DNA of 64,000 bases, taken from assembly GCF_001858325.1 (NCBI RefSeq), contig NZ_MBPP01000034.1, forward strand, positions 62,001 to 126,000, read 5' to 3'. A model generated the notes under the pieces. The model did no database searches. It saw nothing but the letters and a program-made list of their open reading frames with translations, and had not been told where the DNA came from. The translations under genes were made by a program, and so were the position numbers. The DNA is from Marinobacter sp. AC-23. GTDB lineage: Bacteria > Pseudomonadota > Gammaproteobacteria > Pseudomonadales > Oleiphilaceae. Shown piece by piece: positions 33,598 to 44,188 of the stretch (the first letter of the stretch is position 1; each line of letters starts with the position of its first letter).

Positions 33598-36065
33598 TTA
33601 GATACCCAGCATCGTTACTTGCTGGATAGCTTGGCGTTTCTCCACGCTTAATACCAGCCGCGCATCGTCGGCCACCTCATCCAGCCCCTCGTCATAACAG
33701 AGCAGGTCGTTTTCATCGGTAGTAAGAACACCGTTTTTCTGCATGTTGGCGATGAAGTTTCGGAACAGTGTCTTATCAAAAAACTCGGGTGCATTCAGCC
33801 CGAACAATATAGACATGCGCTCCGCCAGTAGGGTGCTCTGTTCTTCAAGTTCTGCTGCGGTGATCTTGGCTGAGCCATACTTGCGCAGTATGCCCAGAGC
33901 AATGTGATAGCGCTCTACGGTTTGGATGATGAACCGGGACAGCACTCTCAGGCGCAGCATGGCATCGGTGCCGTCTTCAGGGCGGGCGATTCGCTCGTTA
34001 TCCAAAGCAACCAGCAAGCCCTGATCTACCAGAACATCAATCCACTGGTTGATGACCGCCTCCACTTCGTCTGGTTGGTACTTCAGGAACAGTTCCGATT
34101 GAATGTAGGGGTACGCTACGCTGGCAAGATAAACAATTCTATCTCGGGCGAGAGAGCTTTTGTTCTCGAACAGGCTGGCCACAAGCGCGGGCAGTGCGAA
34201 AAGGTGCTGAATGTTATTCCGGTAGTAAGTCATCAGGGTGGCATTGCTGCCTTCCAGGCCGATGATATCCCCCAGTTTTTGGGGTTGGCGCGAAATCAGC
34301 CCATGGACTCGCAGTAGACCACCCAATCTTTGCCGTTGCCCTCCGGTAAGGTCACGGTATCGGCGTAAGGGAAAACTTTCAGAAGATCTGCATACTGATC
34401 CGCAAGGCGAATAAGCTGGCCCTCATCCATAGCCAGTCTTTCGGTGCCAAGCAATACCGTTGCGATCATGCCAATAGGGTTAACCGCTACAGCCGCATTG
34501 ATGCTAGAGGCAACCTTCAGAGACAGTTTGGAAACCGCCTCGTTAAGCCAGGCGGGGCGATACTCCGAATCGTAAGCCTCATCGCGCCAAGTGTCTCGGA
34601 CATCGTCCAGCACTTCAGACAGGTGTATGGCCTCGCCAAAATTAACTGAAACCTTGCCAAAGGAACTACTGAGTTTTCGGGCAGTTTTAGCAAGACCGAA
34701 CACGCTTTCTTTCTGTTTTTTCTTGCCCCTGAGTTCCCCGAGGTAAGAACGCCCTTCCATGACCTTTTCGTACCCAATGTACACAGGAACAAAGACGATC
34801 GGCTTGCGATGATTACGCAAAAAACTGCGCACTGTCATGGCGAGCATGCCCGGGCGGGGCTGAAGCATTCGCCCGGTGCGGCTACGGCCACCTTCCACAA
34901 AGTATTCTACCGAGTAGCCGCGGGAAAACATGACATGCATGTATTCATTGAAAACCGTTGCATACAGCGGATTGTCTCGGAAGCTACGGCGCATGAAAAA
35001 AGCACCGCCCCGGCGCAGGATGGGCCCTACAACCGGCATGTTCAGGTTGATACCCGCTGCAATGTGCGGCGGCATAAGACCGTTTTTGTACAGTACGTAG
35101 GACAACAAAAGATAGTCTACATGGGAGCGGTGGCAGGGCACGTAGATTACTGCGTTGTTCTGTGCTGTTTCCTTGGCTACTTTAATGTTGTTAACGGCAA
35201 TGCCTTTGTAGATGCGGTTCCAAAGCCAGGCGAGCAGCACCTCAAAAATACGGATGGTGACGATGGACATGCTGGCGGCAATTTCATCAGCGTATTTATA
35301 GGCTTGGGCCCGTACTTTCTCTGGCGCGAGGTCTTCTTTGGCTGCGGTTTCTCGAATGGCCTCTTTTACTGCCTGGGTTCGTAAGAGGCCCTCTACAAGC
35401 GTTCTTCTGTGTGACAGATCCGGGCCTAAAACGGCTTGCCGCACCTTGCGGAAGTGGGTGCGCAGAATACGGGCAAGTTTGCGATTGGCGCGCTCCTCAC
35501 TATGACGATACTCGTCGACAACCTGCTTCAGGGAGAGCGGCTTGTTGAATTGCACATAGGTATTGCGACCGTGTACCAGAATAATCAGGAACTTCTGCAG
35601 CCGGCCTGCGACAGACCAGGTGTCTGACAGCAACAGCTTGACCAGCGACTTTTCTTTGTCGGGAGAGCGGCCCCAAAATAGAGACACTGGAACAATCTGG
35701 ACATCTTGCTCAGGGTTTTCGAGGCCGTAACGCACTAATGCCTGAAACTCGGTGGTGGGAACGGGTGCCTGGCGTTTACGGAACGACCTGCCAATGCGAC
35801 GGTACAGAAAAAAGAATGAGTGTGAAGGGCCGTTCTTAACGGGAAGCGATGTGGTTGCACCTGGCAATTGGGCCCGTATTACTTCCTGTTCAAGCACCAG
35901 ACGACTGGACAGCGAACTGTACTGCAGCACGTAACACACAGGTTTTTCGGAGGACAACCCCAGTGCGTCAACGCTATTCCCGCTGACATCTGTCCGGATC
36001 CATAAAAACAAAATTTTCCGGAAAAAGGTCAGAATCAGGCTTCGAATACCCTGGTAAAGACGCAT
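33598..36065 (-). CDS. plsB: Glycerol-3-phosphate acyltransferase (frameshifted)
   Basis: It acylates glycerol-3-phosphate in the first step of phospholipid synthesis at the inner membrane. The first frame (36065 to 34296) carries the catalytic HRSHVD (CHRSHVDYLLLSY) and FFMRRSFRDNPLY, and FVEGGRSRTGR. It breaks at 34300-34302, where a run of C has three bases; a fourth restores MGLISRQPQKLGDII and reading continues to 33598. The repaired protein has 822 residues, the usual PlsB length. PlsB is normally essential unless PlsX/PlsY replaces it, so a sequence error is likely. Confidence 0.94.
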
Positions 36066-36203
36066 AAAGTGTCGCTCCGATGAAAACAGGCGCCAAGTTT
36101 ACTTGGTTGAGTGAGAGCCGGAAAGCTGCTGCTGCATTCTTGATGCTCCCAGCTCTGTGATACATTCGGGTCTGGCCCGTTTATCACTCAGGTGCAATGG
36201 CAC

Positions 36204-37031
36204 ATGGCAACATCAACAATTCAGTGGAGTCCCGGCTGGACAACCAAGGCACCCGAACAAGGAGACCTTGTGCTGGCGCTGTCTGGTTCTGGTGTTTTCA
36301 AGCCCGATGATGGTTGGTTGCAGCCACTGGAAAGCATACCTGAAAATGCTAGAAATGCTGGCTTTGTATCCTTGGGAAGCGCCGGTGGCCGCCCGGTTTT
36401 CGTGACGGAGGTGCCGGAATCGTTGAGTGCCGGCCATAATGTTGTTCCGCTGCGGGACGCACTGATGACGATCAGTGATGTGCCAGCGGCCATGCTCAGC
36501 ACCGGGTTTCAGGTGTGGCAGTGGTTTCGGGATCATCAATACTGCGGTCGCTGCGGTGGCAGCACGGGTTTTCATCGGCTAGAGCGGGCAAAGTGGTGCA
36601 GTCACTGCAACATTCCCTGGTATCCGCGTCTTGCCCCGTGCGTGATTGTGGTGATACGCAAACAGGATCGTTATCTTCTGGCAAAGTCGTCTCGCGTTAA
36701 ACGCCAGTTTTACAGCCTGGTTGCGGGCTTTGTGGAGCCCGGAGAGAGTCTGGAAGCCGCAGTTGCCCGTGAGGTGAAAGAAGAGACCGGCCTGGATGTT
36801 ACCAACATTCAATATCGGGCCTCAGAGCCTTGGCCGTTTCCGCACCAGTTGATGGCGGGTTTTTTCGCGGATTATGCCGGAGGCGAGCTGGTACTTCAGG
36901 AAGATGAATTGGCGGACGCTGGCTGGTTTTTACCCGGGAATAGGCCACCAGTGCCTCCTGACACCACCATTTCCGGGCGTCTGATTCGCGATATGGAAAA
37001 ACTGATCGCCGGTGGAGTTATTGAACCTTGA
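36204..37031 (+). CDS. nudC: NAD+ diphosphatase / NAD-capped RNA hydrolase NudC
   Basis: 275 residues from the ATG at 36204 (a GTG at 36192 is also in frame). A four-cysteine zinc ribbon (CGRCGG ... WCSHC) near 112-135 precedes a Nudix domain with the box GFVEPGESLEAAVAREVKEE and the family SQPWPFPxS-like SEPWPFPHQLM. It removes NAD caps from RNA and hydrolyses NAD(H). The stop overlaps the murI start. Confidence 0.94.
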   Translation: MATSTIQWSPGWTTKAPEQGDLVLALSGSGVFKPDDGWLQPLESIPENARNAGFVSLGSAGGRPVFVTEVPESLSAGHNVVPLRDALMTISDVPAAMLSTGFQVWQWFRDHQYCGRCGGSTGFHRLERAKWCSHCNIPWYPRLAPCVIVVIRKQDRYLLAKSSRVKRQFYSLVAGFVEPGESLEAAVAREVKEETGLDVTNIQYRASEPWPFPHQLMAGFFADYAGGELVLQEDELADAGWFLPGNRPPVPPDTTISGRLIRDMEKLIAGGVIEP

Positions 37032-37860
37032 GTGAGAGAAGATCTCCCCGGATTCTGATTTTTGACTCCGGCGTTGGTGGGCTTAGCATTGCGGCTTGTG
37101 TTCATAAAAAGCTACCGCAGCTTCGATTGTATATCTTGCCGATAACGCCGCCTTTCCCTACGGCGGCCAGCCCGAATCGGTGGTGGTTGAGCGCTGTTGT
37201 ACGCTCATTGCAAAGGCGCTCGAACAATACCCTTGCGATGCTATTGTTGTTGCTTGCAACACCGCCAGCACGGTTGCCCTGCCGCACTTACGGGCAATAA
37301 CAGGTGTGCCTGTGGTTGGGGTGGTGCCGGCGGTGAAACCGGCCGCAGCACAAACTCTTAATAAGCGCATAGGCCTTCTGGCGACGCCAGCAACGGTGCG
37401 CCGGCCTTACCTCGATGAACTAATCCGGGAGTTTGCACCCGGTTGCCAGGTTGAGCGAGTGGGCCACCCCGGGCTTGTTCAGTGGGCAGAGGATTTGGTT
37501 CGTGGAGTGGCCGTGCCTCAAGACGAGCTTGATAATGCAGTTGCGGGGTTGCGTGACGCCGGAGTTGATACCGTGGTTCTTGGGTGTACTCACTACCCGC
37601 TTTTACTGGATAGCCTCAGACAAAGCCTGCCGGAGGTAAAGTTCTGGGTGGATTCGGGGGACGCTATTGCCCGTCGTGTCGCGTGGCTTTTGGCGCAAGT
37701 TGATAGGCTTGACGACGCGCTTGAGTACAAAGGCCCCCCAAATGCGCCCGTGGTTGCCGCTCTTTTCTCAGGTGGTGTCCCCGGGGGTGTTGCTAGCTAT
37801 ATGGCGGGCTTGGGCCTGCAGCCAAAGACGGTTACTGGGAGCTGGCCCGTAAAATCATAG
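37028..37860 (+). CDS. murI: Glutamate racemase (frameshifted)
   Basis: It supplies D-glutamate for peptidoglycan. The TTG start at 37028 overlaps the nudC stop. The N-terminus ILIFDSGVGGLSI is intact, but the frame shifts at 37137-37139; restoring one G gives ILADNAAFPYGGQPE and continues to VVACNTAS (first catalytic Cys) and LGCTHYPLL (second Cys). The repaired length is 277 residues, the family norm. MurI is usually essential, so the break is almost surely not biological. The last six bases overlap the convergent DUF2156 gene. Confidence 0.94.
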
Positions 37861-38862
37861 CACCTGGGTAAGTTTGAACATGGCAAGAAACTCCAAGGCC
37901 GGTATGCTCCGTTTATGGCAGCAGTAGGTTTTGAAGTTGTCACCCCGGAACCGTGATTTGGTAAACTCCAACCCCTTGAAGTTATAGATGAAACTCCCCC
38001 TGTTGTAGAGACCGTGCAAGATTCGCTTTAGAAGCCGACTTTCCTGATGTTCCGTGGTGGCATCAAGGGACAGCGGGATAAGCCCCAAATCCAGGTAAGG
38101 AACGCCCTCGGCTTTGAAAGCGTCCATCGCATGCGCCATCAGGGTATAAAAAATGCCCTGCTTGAAGTCTGCGTTTGCGCGGGAAATGTTAGGCACGTAG
38201 CTGATGATTTCATTGTTGCGATAAATCGGGTCGAAATAGATAAACCCAACAGCCTTACCATCCTGATAAGCGTAGAAATGGCGCTCGTTCTCCCGGTAAT
38301 CCATCTCCATAGGACGAATCAGGAAGCGTATCTCATTGCTTTTGCATTTGCGGGTTCGAATCCAGGCTTCTGAAATTTCGCGGGTATGGTCGTCGCTGAA
38401 GCGTTCTTGCACGGTAATTCCGCTTTTTTCCGCCTGATTCAGTGCGGTGCGCAGAATCTGTTTTTTCTTGCCGCTGAGGGACCATTTGCCCAGGTCGATT
38501 CGTGATTCACTGCCAAACTGTGTTCCATACAGGCCGAAACGCAAGTGTAAAAAGTCGACAACAGGCTTGGAAACCTGAACGTAGGAGGCATTGGGAAAGC
38601 GTTTTTGGAAGCGTTCAAGAATCGCTCCGAAGTTTTCCGGTGCACACACCGGGTCGGAAAGAACAATGGTGGTGCCCCACTTTCGCATATAGGCCACATA
38701 ACCCACACCCGGCATATCGAAATACTGCATGTCTGGCTGCAGGGTGGAGAAGGATTGGGAGTGGCCGCCAAACCTCTTCAGATAACCCACCCGCTCACTG
38801 AAGGTAAATGCAGCGCCTTCAAGTTCTGGGGCCTGGTCGAGTACAAGGATCTGATCTGACAT
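37855..38862 (-). CDS. DUF2156 / phosphatidylglycerol lysyltransferase C-terminal-like protein
   Basis: 335 residues of the GNAT-like fold seen in the C-terminal half of MprF (DUF2156). Supporting stretches are LKRFGGHSQSFSTLQ, GKKKQILRTALNQAEKSG and IISYVPNISRANADFKQGI, then YLDLGLIPLS. It lacks the multi-span flippase of MprF, so it is cytosolic or membrane-associated. MprF-type domains transfer an amino acid from aminoacyl-tRNA to a lipid; whether this one does is unknown. It follows the methyltransferase gene by 39 bases. Confidence 0.75.
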   Translation of the reverse strand: MSDQILVLDQAPELEGAAFTFSERVGYLKRFGGHSQSFSTLQPDMQYFDMPGVGYVAYMRKWGTTIVLSDPVCAPENFGAILERFQKRFPNASYVQVSKPVVDFLHLRFGLYGTQFGSESRIDLGKWSLSGKKKQILRTALNQAEKSGITVQERFSDDHTREISEAWIRTRKCKSNEIRFLIRPMEMDYRENERHFYAYQDGKAVGFIYFDPIYRNNEIISYVPNISRANADFKQGIFYTLMAHAMDAFKAEGVPYLDLGLIPLSLDATTEHQESRLLKRILHGLYNRGSFIYNFKGLEFTKSRFRGDNFKTYCCHKRSIPALEFLAMFKLTQVL

Positions 38863-38901
38863 TGTATGTTTCCCCGGTTATTTTATCTTGCAGGCGGTCG
38901 A

Positions 38902-39555
38902 TTACGCTTGCTTGCGGCCGAGAATTGACCAATAGCAGTCCATGTTCATCAGCTTGAAGTGCTTTTTCTCTGTAACCTCAAGGCCCAGGCGCCGCATGTG
39001 CTCCGGGTAGTTGTAGATTTTGTGGAAGGCGTTGTTGGCAAATAGCCAGAAGGTGAAAACGGCCATATACCAGTACAACTTTTTGAACATGCGCGAGAAC
39101 ACATTGCCGGTTGGGTAGCAAAAATCACCCACTACAACGCGTGCGTCTGCTTTGCCCAGTTGGATCAGGTGTTCCAGAACCTTCACCATCATGGTTTCGT
39201 CAAATACATTGAGAAAAAAGTTGGCGACGACCATGTCGTATTGGCCGGCCTCATCCACTTTCATGATGTCGCTATGAATGCGGCGAATGGTCAGGTGGGG
39301 TGCTTCGCTTTCCTGAGCTTCGCCGAACTTTCGCAGCATGGTTTCTGACAGGTCAACAACGGTTACGTCTGCTCCCAGTTCCGCTGCGCGTATGGCGTCC
39401 CTGCCATGGCCAACACCGGCAAAGAGGATCCGGTCGCCGGGTTTTACTGTCTCCACATCCAGCATGGCGGTTTTACAGCGATGGATATTTTTGCCGCTGT
39501 AGAGGTTGCTGAGGAAATCGTATACCGGGCCTATGTAGCGGTACTTGTCGCGCAT
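38902..39555 (-). CDS. Class I SAM-dependent methyltransferase, possibly lipid-acting
   Basis: 217 residues from the ATG at 39555 (a GTG at 39561 is also in frame). The SAM site ILFAGVGHGRDAIRAAELGA (about 44-63) and VVDLSETML follow a UbiE/PmtA-like N-terminus YDFLSNLYSGKNI. A hydrophobic WYMAVFTFWLFAN near residues 166-178 suggests membrane contact. The pair with a DUF2156 gene points to a phospholipid or lipid-linked substrate, which is inference only. Confidence 0.78.
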   Translation of the reverse strand: MRDKYRYIGPVYDFLSNLYSGKNIHRCKTAMLDVETVKPGDRILFAGVGHGRDAIRAAELGADVTVVDLSETMLRKFGEAQESEAPHLTIRRIHSDIMKVDEAGQYDMVVANFFLNVFDETMMVKVLEHLIQLGKADARVVVGDFCYPTGNVFSRMFKKLYWYMAVFTFWLFANNAFHKIYNYPEHMRRLGLEVTEKKHFKLMNMDCYWSILGRKQA

Positions 39556-39802
39556 GATCACTGCTGCCTGTTCTTGTTAACTGGGATACTGGCACCGTTA
39601 TTGTCATTTTTGCCCTAACGACATGTTCAGGCGTTTTGGTGGCCAATGTCTTGTGTATTTGAGCTTAGTGAACAGGGTAGGGAAATTATGTGCAGCAATG
39701 CGCATTTCGAGATACACAAGTTAACGCAAAATAATACTTTGCAAACAAGGTCAAGGTTTTGACTAGGAATGTCAGACAATAATAAGGTGTATGCAGTCAG
39801 AA

Positions 39803-42003
39803 TTAGCCAGACACGACCATTTCGATCTTCGGCTGTGCCAGTAATTTACTGATTTCCGCAGCGGGCTGTGCCGCTCCGTAGTAAAAGCCCTGAACTTGAT
39901 GGCAGCCAAGCGTACGTAAGTACTCAAGTTGTTTACTTGTTTCTACGCCTTCAGCAACAATATCCAGCTTCAGTCCGTGAGCCATGGCCACAATGGCGTT
40001 AACAATGCAGGCGTCGTCTAAGCCACTACGAATGGCGTTCACGAAGGATTGATCCACCTTCAACGTGTGGATGGGCAGCCTGTGCAAGTAGTTGAGGGAT
40101 GAGTAGCCGGTACCAAAATCATCGATGGCGATACGCACATTCATGTCTGCCAGTTCGCGCAGCTTTTGGCTGATCTGTTCAAGATCGTTCATGATCACGT
40201 TTTCGGTAATCTCGATCTCCAGATTGCCGGGAGGGAACCTATTAGAGTTAACCCGCTCCATGAGGGTTTCCACAAAACGGGGGTGCTCTACCTCGATAGG
40301 CGAGAGGTTTACGGCCAAACGCAGGCTCTGGTGGCCAGAGCGAATCCAGTGGCCAACATCTCGGCAAGCCTTGTCCAGAACCTGTTCGCTAAGTTGGCCA
40401 ATAAGTTTGGTTTCTTCCGCCAGGCCCAAAAAATCCCGGGGGTAGAGCAAGCCACGTTCAGGGTGCTGCCAGCGCACCAGAGCTTCGAGCCCCATAATTC
40501 GGTTCGTATGTACGCAAACCTGGGGTTGGTAGAATACCCGCAGTTCATCTCGCGCAAGCGCCAGGCGCAGATCCCGTTCGAGCTGCAGGCGATGTGTGCT
40601 GTCGATGCTCATGCTCTCTGAGAAAAAACGATAGCTGTCTTTCCCCCGGGCCTTAACGTGATACATGGCGATATCGGCATTTTGAATCAGCTGATCCATG
40701 CTGTTTCCAGCCTCTGGATAAATGGCAATGCCGATACTGACGCCCACGAACACTTCATGTTCACCAAGTTTGAAGGGTGCTTTGAGCGTATGGATGAGCT
40801 TTCTGGCGATCTGGCTGGCGTCTTCCTGGCCATGAATTGATGGCAGTAGCAGGGTGAATTCGTCACCACCGAAGCGTGACAAGGTGTCGCCCTTGCGCAG
40901 GCAACTCTCCAGGCGCTGGGTTACGGCTTGCAGTAGCCGGTCGCCCATGGCGTGGCCAAGGGTGTCGTTAATGATCTTGAAGCGGTCCAGATCAAGAAAC
41001 ATCACCGCAAGCTTCTGGTTTGAGCGGCGTGCATGGGTAATGGCCAGTTCCAGGCGGTCTTTGAACAGGCGCGGTTAGGCAGGCGTGTAAGCAGGTCGTG
41101 ATAGGCCTGAAAGTTAATAAATGCTTCGGCCTCTTTGCGCTCGGTTACGTCTCGAGCAGTTCCGTAGTAGCTGGCATTCTGGCCGCTGCCTCCGCCCCGA
41201 GTGTAGCTGCTGTGTGTCCAGTTCTGGGGGTCAATGGGAAACGCAGTTATTTCAAAATGCCGCGTTGCCTGTCGGCTGCCGCGTGTTTTAAGGCGAATCT
41301 CTATGGTGCGGGGGTTGTCTGCGCTAACGTCGGGTGCATTGAGTGCGTAGATACCCTTGGTTACATCACGGTCGTCCAGAATATGCCGGAAGTGCCGTTC
41401 ACAGAGTTCAGCTGGTTTGTAGCCCAGAAGGCTTTCTACTTTGCTGTTAATAAAGCAGAAGCGGCCATGTGCATCAAGCATGAAAACGATGTCAGGCGAG
41501 CTGTTTACAATATAACGATGTAGGGCTTCAGATTTTTCCAAGCGCCCCTGTATATCTTCATGGGCTTTGAGGAGCGATTGTTTGCCGACAACGTTTTTAA
41601 CGGTTGCAACGAGTTCTTCCGGATCAAATGGTTTGCGGATGTAGTCCAGAGCGCCGCGCCGAAGAGCACGGCTGACCGATGTAAATGAACTTTCTCCGCT
41701 GATTACCACGGTGCCGCACTCAGGCTGCTGGTTCGCAAGATGAGCCATAACCGCAAAACCATCGACTTCTGGCATGCGCAAGTCAAGCAGGGCAAGGTCG
41801 AAGCGCAAGGTGTCGATCAAGTCACATGCGTGTTTTCCGCCGTGTGCCTCGGTGACATGGTAACCGTAGCTGAGCAGCAATGTGGCCAGTGCACTTACCA
41901 AGCGAGGCTCGTCATCCACGACCAGAATGCGTGGCGCCATCCCTTGCGATAGACGTCTGTTGCGCTCTTCAGTTGCCATCGGCCTGCACTCGTTCTTTTT
42001 CAT
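39803..42003 (-). CDS. Response regulator with REC-PAS-GGDEF-EAL domains (frameshifted)
   Basis: 733 residues once one C is restored at 41068-41069 (minus-strand GCCTGTTC becomes GCCCTGTTC). Order: REC (ILVVDDEP, DLALLDLRMPEVDG with the phospho-Asp, and YIRKPF), PAS, GGDEF, EAL. GGDEF (RFGGDEF) carries an I-site RKGD five residues upstream, and EAL has EALVRW, EITEN, DDFGTGYSS and EGVET, so both cyclase and phosphodiesterase sites look complete. Its ATG overlaps the stop of the histidine kinase gene (TGATG), so the two are coupled. It is probably the kinase's output, changing c-di-GMP. Confidence 0.9.
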
Positions 42004-43985
42004 CAGTCAGATTCGGAATTTTCACGGTTGGTCGCCGGCAGCAAGACCCGGAAGGTGGTGCCGTCCTGCCCTGTGCGGCAAGCGATGATGCCCTCCATGT
42101 CATCAACCAGCTGTTTCATAATGCTCAGACCCAAACCGCTGTGGCCTTCCCCCTTTGTGGTTTTCCCCGGCGTAAACAGGGCTTCCCGTACCGTATCGGG
42201 TATGCCTTCGCCAGTATCGGTTACTTCAACCTCTACCCAGTTGCGGCGGTCTTGCCACACTGGGGCTGAAGTCTTAATTATAACAGTGCCTCCGGTTTCA
42301 GGCAGGCTTTCAACAGCGTTTCTGATCAGGTTAATCAGAATCTGGCGGACAGCGGGTGCACCGGCAATAACAAACGTCGGATCAAAACACGTTAACACGT
42401 TTAAATGCAGGTTGTTGCCACTGAAAAGGCTGTCTTCAAGCATCCGGGCAAGGCTTTGTATTTCTGCGTTAAGGTCAGCCACTCCCTCGTCTGTATCGCC
42501 GGTTGTCTCGTGATTGATTTGCAGTAGCAGATTGCCTGCGCGATCCAGTTCTTCTCGCACAACATCCAGCTCCTCCTGAACGCCCGGGTCTTCTAGCCGA
42601 TTTCTGAGCTGGTGGATGTATTGGCGGATGATTGTCAGCGGGTTACTGATTTCATGCACCTGCCTGCGTACCTGCTCCAGAACGACCTGATGCTCAAAGG
42701 CAGTCTCGCCTGTTACGCTCTCCAGGGATGTGCGCTTTTCTTGAAGAACACCTGAAAGTTGATGAGTAAAAAGGAGTACCAGATCTGTGGTTGCACCGGG
42801 CGTATTGCCATCGGTTCCTAGCACAAAAACACCGAGGACGCTGTCACCCGTTATCACCGGGATAGCGACCAACGACGGTGTTCTCAGTAGTGATAAAAGC
42901 TGGCGGTCGAGTATGTTTGGCGTGCGCCCGCTAAGACTGACAAGTGTTCGAGAGGCGAAAGCCTCCGTTAGCACACTGCCGCCGGGTTGTGCGCTTACCG
43001 TCAGGTTCGGGTGCTGCCCTGTGGTACCAGAAAGCAAAACAAGGCTGTCATCGTCGTACCCGAAACACAACGCAGGCAACCCGGTAATAAGGGTTAGGCT
43101 AATAACGGTTTCGGCAAGAATGGCGCCACTCTTACCGGCCAGATCAACAAAGCCGATGGCTTGCTGGGCGATGGCGTGACGTAAGGCGATCTGGCGGAGT
43201 TGTTGAGAGGCGGGCTCAGCGTTATAGCTGTTAATGAGCGGGATACCCAAAGACTCCGCCATTGTGGACACGTCCTGACTGATCCGCCGGTTGATCTCCC
43301 GGACCAGTTCTTCGCTGAGCCCGAACAAAGTGCCCGCAGCAGCAATGCCGGCGGCATCAGACAAGGCCAGGCGAGTGGCGAGACTGATGATCTTAACCAG
43401 GTGCCCGGCGTCCCGCAACTCTGAGGGTAATGCCAGCTGATAGCGCATGGCATCTGCAGCCAATGGCCCCATTCCCCAGGATGTAACGAGTTCGGCTGCG
43501 ATGTCTGCCTGCCGATCCATATACTGTTGCCCGGTTTCGATATCTGGCATTTTAATGGCAATCAGCTCTCCGATGTTATGGAGCATGCCCAACATAAATG
43601 CTTCGTCAACTTCTGGGTAACGCGTAAGGGTAGCCAGAGCCCGTGCGGTCATAGCAGTCGTCAGGGCGTGTCGCCAAAAATCCCGTAACTGTTGCCAGGC
43701 ACCGCCACTCAGCTCAAAAAGGATTTGTCGCAGTGCGGCGGTGAGTATCAGCGTTTTAAAACGCCGGGTTCCAAGGCGCATTAAGGCTTGATCGATTGAC
43801 CGAATTCCGGGGGTAGGGCCATAAAGGGAAGAGTTCGCCAATGCCAGAATCCGAACCACGAGAGCCGTGTCTGACGCGACGATTTCACTGATTACGCGGT
43901 AGTGTTCATCTCTACGGCAGGCCTCAAGAGCGCGCAGGGTAACTTCCGGAAGACTCGGGAGCTGAAGATCCGGAACTGTATTCAT
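42003..43985 (-). CDS. HDOD-sensor histidine kinase
   Basis: 660 residues. An HDOD domain fills the first 250 or so (LPSLPEVTLRALEACRR, SDTALVVRILALANSSLYG, FMLGMLHNIGELIAIK), a GAF-like region follows (about 265-420), then HisKA with the H-box VHEISNPLTIIRQY and HATPase (NLIRNAVESLPE, DTGEGIPD, GLGLSIMKQ). HDOD in place of a periplasmic sensor makes it cytosolic, with no membrane span. It overlaps the REC-PAS-GGDEF-EAL gene by one base. Its input is unknown. Confidence 0.88.
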   Translation of the reverse strand: MNTVPDLQLPSLPEVTLRALEACRRDEHYRVISEIVASDTALVVRILALANSSLYGPTPGIRSIDQALMRLGTRRFKTLILTAALRQILFELSGGAWQQLRDFWRHALTTAMTARALATLTRYPEVDEAFMLGMLHNIGELIAIKMPDIETGQQYMDRQADIAAELVTSWGMGPLAADAMRYQLALPSELRDAGHLVKIISLATRLALSDAAGIAAAGTLFGLSEELVREINRRISQDVSTMAESLGIPLINSYNAEPASQQLRQIALRHAIAQQAIGFVDLAGKSGAILAETVISLTLITGLPALCFGYDDDSLVLLSGTTGQHPNLTVSAQPGGSVLTEAFASRTLVSLSGRTPNILDRQLLSLLRTPSLVAIPVITGDSVLGVFVLGTDGNTPGATTDLVLLFTHQLSGVLQEKRTSLESVTGETAFEHQVVLEQVRRQVHEISNPLTIIRQYIHQLRNRLEDPGVQEELDVVREELDRAGNLLLQINHETTGDTDEGVADLNAEIQSLARMLEDSLFSGNNLHLNVLTCFDPTFVIAGAPAVRQILINLIRNAVESLPETGGTVIIKTSAPVWQDRRNWVEVEVTDTGEGIPDTVREALFTPGKTTKGEGHSGLGLSIMKQLVDDMEGIIACRTGQDGTTFRVLLPATNRENSESD

Positions 43986-44038
43986 AGGCTTGCCTGCCGC
44001 ACTCTGAGATCGATTTGTGATTTTTTGTTCATTTATTG

Positions 44039-44064
44039 ATTGTCAAAGATCGAGCTTAGACAAT
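44039..44064. promoter_or_regulatory. Inverted repeat in the divergent kinase/ATPase gap
   Basis: ATTGTC (44039-44044) and GACAAT (44059-44064) form six-base arms with a 14-base spacer in the 203-base AT-rich gap between the two divergent genes. It could be an operator, but the arms are short. Confidence 0.25.
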
Positions 44065-44188
44065 AAACCTCAGATATCAAAGCGTTTTGTTCTTTTTTTG
44101 ATCAGCGTATTCACGGCAGGTTGATATGTGTACAATTTTTACATACCAGCATGCCGTTTGTTGTTGCCAGGATGTAGGGTCGGTTGTT

